Assembly: GCA_003988855.1 (NCBI GenBank) | Contig: QYAI01000081.1 | Span: 248,001-312,000, forward strand | Origin: Arachnopeziza araneosa | Lineage: Eukaryota; Ascomycota; Leotiomycetes; Helotiales; Arachnopezizaceae | Direction: 5' to 3' | DNA: 64,000 nucleotides | In this document: positions 60,059 through 64,000 of the stretch, one piece after another | How the letters are laid out: each line of letters starts with the position of its first letter | Numbering within the stretch: the stretch's first letter is position 1 | Translations under genes and position numbers: made by a program | Notes under the pieces: generated by a model | What the model was told of the DNA's origin: nothing | The model's input: only the letters and a program-made list of their open reading frames with translations | Databases searched by the model: none

Positions 60059-62259
60059 CTTTGTTATTTTGTCTAATTGTTACACTGAAGGTAATTATTC
60101 AAGAGAAGATAATATTAACAATCATTAAAACACATCATGGGCAAGAAGGCCATATATAGAGAGCGGTCTCATCTTTAAGCGAAGGGGGTGATGATGATGT
60201 TGTAGACTAGGATTTGTTCAGAATCAATACGTCACTATAAATGCCGGTTTCTACGAATCAAAAAATTGTTCTTCAGCGCACCGAGGCAATTTACCACAAA
60301 GCAAACCCGTGATTTAGATTGATTGGTATCTGAAAAGAACTGCTATGGAGTAAAGATCAGATTCCTGCGTATGATGATTAACGACTTTTCAAGCTCGCAA
60401 CCTCTCAGGGGGAGTTGGGTCATATCTATAACCCAAAGAGTAAGAATGCCACTCCGAAAAATTACAGAAGATTTTTACGCTTCATAGTACTATCTATATC
60501 TAGTAGTTTTAATCGATGAGACAGTTAGGTAATGTTTAAAATTGAGTGCATTTGGCATAGTGATAGATTCATAGTAGCGCTTGTGATAATTGACTTCTGT
60601 TATGGAGCTGGCTGGGTACAAGAGCAGGAGGTATGCGAGTATAATGTGTATTCTGTATTCAATCGAAGAAAGGAAGAGAGTTTGAAAAGATCAAAACCTA
60701 TATAGCAAATGTGCATTTTGTTCTCACGACTAAACATTTCATGCAGTAGAGTCCTGCAATCTGCATTCCTGCAATTTGCAGAATCACAACTAAGGCTCTC
60801 AAAACCCGTACATTTGAAGGCAGATGTAATAAGCATACGAAATATAAATGGATAATACAATCATACCGTGCAAGTTCTTCTCAGTAACTTTGTTGAATCC
60901 TACAGTAATTCGCAGTGGGTGTTGTAACCCATGGCATTTAATCTTTGCATCGACTAGCACCTTGTCAACTTAGATCAGATACTCTAACTGAATAAAACTT
61001 GTCCCTGTATTTAATTCCCTCAGCTTGTCTTCCTCGAAAATCTACAGTCGTGATCGGCGCAAGGAAATTGAAGTGAAAGCGAAAGTTGAGAAAATGGTGA
61101 GCTCGCTAAGCGAGTAAACACCGGCCTGCACACCAAATAACACAACACAACGATTAAATCGAAAATGAAAGGTAAATTATTCCTCTCTCAATGCTCTCAA
61201 AAAGAAAAAAATATATGACCAAAAGATTAAAAAAATGACCAAAACTCGAGGCATCCTGTCTGGGGTTGACGGGATGCCTGTAGAAAAGGCCTGTGAGGGC
61301 TTTTTTCAGCTGGTTAGAGCTAGTAGGTGATGTTTTGGGAAGGAGTTTAGTGAGGTGATATTTTTAAGTCGTCTCGGACTATCCCCTAGACCAAAGTCAT
61401 TAAAGGCGGATGAGGTGAGTCGGCTTATTTAAATTTATGTATCTTCGAACGCGTGGGTGAAGTGAGATCGGATGAAGCGCGTACGTGTCAGATGTATACC
61501 GCATTGCGTTCCAAAAAGCCTCATATTTCTATTGACGGTACGCTCTATCTGTATTAATGTTTGCGATTTCGAGTAATATGCCATTTTGATGGATCAGTTC
61601 TTTCAAGTACGCTATTTCAACATTCAAAAAATTTATGTTACGAGAGCCTTTTAATATGAGCTCAACTTCTAAGGAGAAGATTCCTCCACGAAAGTATTTA
61701 TTTACCTTTCACCAAGACTGTGAGATTTAGTAGTGTGAATATGGAGCATTTTCATATTCTCACACATCCGTGACCAGCTATTTCCTCAACTGCAGACAGT
61801 TTAGACAATGAAGTTGGCACAAAGTCTAGCCCGTCTAGAAATTCCTAGGACATAGATCTGATTGACCTATCAAATAGTTTATTTATTTGCGTTTATAGCG
61901 ATCAAATACCACTCTACTATTAGTTGATCATCTCCTTCCTTCATTGAACATAACGTAGGCCTCAATGAAGAACTTAAACGGGGCAATGTTTACATCTCGC
62001 TACACACTCTCACTTTTGATACAGATATGCATTCAAAATACCCTCGAGGCTCTTCCTCGCAGCGTTATTCATATCTATTAGGTGAATTGAGTAGTTCCAT
62101 CTAATTTAAGACACTCCATCCGACTCAGACTCAAACAACTACAACAACACCTCGAAGACGATTCTTGATTCATCACGAAAGAGATCGACAACAACTTCCA
62201 CTTCCGACAATCATCGCCGCCAACTAAATTTGATCGTCTTCATTCTCTTCACGCTCTAG
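60059..62259. other. AT-rich gene desert
   Basis: 2.2 kb with a single 86-residue ORF (60600-60860, minus) that lacks support. There are stretches of homopolymeric A/T and no recognisable transposon or RNA gene. Some 60 bp around 61240-61300 form a GC-rich patch with the direct GATGCCTG-like pair (catcctgtc, gggatgcctg), unexplained. Confidence 0.5.
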
Positions 62260-62535
62260 ATGGCTTACGAGTTTACCAATAAGAATATTCAAATAATCAT
62301 GAAATCCACGAACTCACTTCAAGAAAACTCCACGTCACTGGTCGACAACAAGTACACAAATTCTTTCCAATTCACGAACTCGCAGGCATACTCGGGAAAG
62401 ATCAACACTAGGAGGGTCAAGATTATGACGTGCTGCAAATGTGGCCAGAAGACTATCGTCAAAGCCAGCACGCCTGGTGCGCAGGTCTGCACGACCTGTG
62501 GTCATTGGGAGTGCAATAATTGCGATTTCAATTAA
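62260..62535 (+). CDS. Small Cys-rich zinc-ribbon-like protein
   Basis: A 91-residue frame starting at an ATG preceded by a CA/CT-rich leader. The first half is polar and Asn/Ser-rich. The C-terminal third holds a compact cysteine pattern, TCCKCGQKTIV then VCTTCGHWECNNCDFN, that is CxxC-type knuckles spaced like a zinc ribbon. Such short Cys-rich proteins are common in fungi and mostly unstudied. A start at the internal Met (MTCCKCG) would give a mini-protein of 36 residues with the zinc motif only. Not secreted by sequence. Real gene status is probable but not certain. Confidence 0.5.
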   Translation: MAYEFTNKNIQIIMKSTNSLQENSTSLVDNKYTNSFQFTNSQAYSGKINTRRVKIMTCCKCGQKTIVKASTPGAQVCTTCGHWECNNCDFN

Positions 62536-63307
62536 GCAGAGTGAACTGAGGCCTTGAAGCACTCGATATTGATAGGAATCGGAAAGGGAAAAGGAAGAAA
62601 ATGTTGGCTCTCTTACAACTCCAAGCGCGATCCGCAATCAACCTCTGTTCCGTCTCGCTTTCGCTCTGGATTAATGATTAATATTTCGACTGACGGCATA
62701 CTTAACGGCGTCAAACTACTGCGATGTTTTTTGATCAAGCACTTGACAAGAAGGACATTCTCATTCCTCTATTTCACACTTGGCTGCGTTTATTTCGAAA
62801 TTTGGGTCTAGGATGTATGTGGATGTCTTGTTTCGCTTGCGATTTTTGGTTGGGCCTTTTGAGCAAACTTTGGGATTCAGTCGGGGGTTTGGGGTTTCTT
62901 TCGGTACTTTGGAGGCACGGCGTCTTACAACGTCAATATTGACCAGGGCGTACACATATCATAGGAGGGGGCACGGGGTATCTCGGTTGTCAACAACCCG
63001 GATCTTCATCACCGGGATGACCAGGCTAGGTATTAGGCTAGATGAAGCAGTCTCTGCCATATATCTAGAAATTAAACAACAAGTATCTTCCGCGGCACCT
63101 TCTGTTTATGGTCCGTGGTTTTGCTTCATGTAACGTGCATCTGACAGCGTTCGCCAATCTTTATCTAGGGGCTGCTTTTCTGCACGAGGCTTGGTGTAAA
63201 TGGCTGCTCGCCTTTATATATTGCCTAACCCCCTGGGGCGGCTTGATGTTCCTTGTGGTGGTTTCTAAAGTCCTTTCGTCATTTTCCGAGATTCTGTTGC
63301 TGTCAAT
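62536..63307. other. Intergenic, promoter of the GH92 gene
   Basis: The ORFs here (62554-62811, 62780-63133, 63108-63314) overlap in all frames and show no family-like sequence. Confidence 0.45.
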
Positions 63308-64000
63308 ATGCTGATCGGTTGTTATCTCCTGTTTCTCGGATTCCTGTTCCGAGCACAGTCTGTTGTTGCTCAAAATTCGACAGATGCGGCTCTTGATGTA
63401 TTGACTTATGTTGACCAGTTAATTGGAAGCAGTAATGGTGGTAAGATTGTCAAATACCATCAACTCATCATTGCTGGGCTTAAGAGAATCTAGGAAATGT
63501 CTTCTCAGGAGCAACTCTGCCATATGGTAAGTTCCCGAGTATTAAATATCCAACACAAATCTCATAAGAAAAAGGAATGGCCAAAGCAGTTGCGGACACG
63601 GATTCCGACAGTAATCAAGGCGGTTTTACTACAGATGGGAGTAACATCACGGGATTCAGCTCGATGCATGACAGTGGGACCGGAGGATCACCATCACTAG
63701 GCAACTTCCCTCTCTTTGCGTATGCTGGATGTCCCGGGGACCAGGTAGATGGGTGCAAGTTTCCAAAGAAAGAGAGAAAGATACATTTTTTGAACAGCTC
63801 CTTACAAGCCACTCCAGGCTACTTCGGACTGCAACTCGTAAATGGAATTTCAGTGGATATGACTGCTGCTCAGCATACCTCTTTGTTCCGCTTTAATTTC
63901 CCTGGAGCAAACGCCACTCTGAGTCCTTTGATTCTGTTAGATCTATCTGATCTCTCAGATTCCCGGCAAGACAACGGAACTGTCTCGGTAGACGCTGAGA
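63308..64000 (+). CDS. GH92 alpha-mannosidase, 5' part (runs off the window)
   Basis: Exons 63308-63440, 63494-63526 and from 63575 past the window end. Residues 1-22 form a signal peptide (MLIGCYLLFLGFLFRAQSVVA). Then follow VDQLIGSSNGGNVFSGATLP, YGMAKAVADTDSDSNQGGF and GFSSMHDSGTGGSPSLGNFP, the N-terminal beta-sandwich signatures of GH92 alpha-1,2-mannosidases, calcium-dependent exo-enzymes that trim mannose from N-glycans. Sites of the NxS/T type (NSS, NATL) agree with secretion. The second exon has only 33 nt. The catalytic domain lies beyond the window. Confidence 0.93.

Overview
The window is nuclear DNA of a filamentous ascomycete (Pezizomycotina). Genes sit on both strands and carry many short introns of about 45-65 nt with GT-AG ends and CTAAC-like branch points. 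A DHN-melanin gene set, a WASP homologue, an exomer Chs5 and several fungus-specific proteins point the same way. Gene content is compatible with Leotiomycetes, but that placement is only an impression. No tRNA, rRNA, CRISPR or intact transposon was recognised. Exon boundaries were read by hand from splice signals, frame continuity and family conservation; for nearly all recognised genes the summed exon length is a multiple of three.

Left part (1-15 kb): a lone type II membrane glycosyltransferase, a few small or doubtful genes, an FMP52-like reductase, the XPF/RAD1 repair nuclease and the actin nucleation promoter WASP/Las17. Degenerate gene-poor DNA lies at about 6.1-8.3 kb and 15-18 kb.

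Centre (18.2-33.6 kb): a compact DHN-melanin cluster. It holds a six-exon non-reducing polyketide synthase (SAT-KS-AT-PT-ACP-TE) on the minus strand. On the plus strand follow scytalone dehydratase, a pathway-type regulator with two C2H2 fingers and a Zn2Cys6 domain (CMR1/SMR1 type), and a hydroxynaphthalene reductase. Together they would make tetrahydroxynaphthalene, reduce it, dehydrate scytalone/vermelone and control the set.

Right-centre (35-52 kb): mostly housekeeping genes: eIF1A, Chs5, an SDR, a methyltransferase with a His-Gly repeat, UBP6 and ARPC4 (head to head), a ZIP metal transporter and an MFSD5-like transporter.

Right part (52.5-59.3 kb): four adjacent genes that look like a secretory-pathway glycan decoration set: a membrane-anchored SAM methyltransferase, a DUF5672 protein, an acyltransferase-3 membrane protein and an O-fucosyltransferase-like protein. 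This is the best candidate here for an uncharacterised system. It is followed by a three-exon small gene with FxxDGxIGG repeats, a long AT-rich gene desert, a small cysteine-rich ORF and the 5' end of a secreted GH92 alpha-mannosidase that runs off the window.
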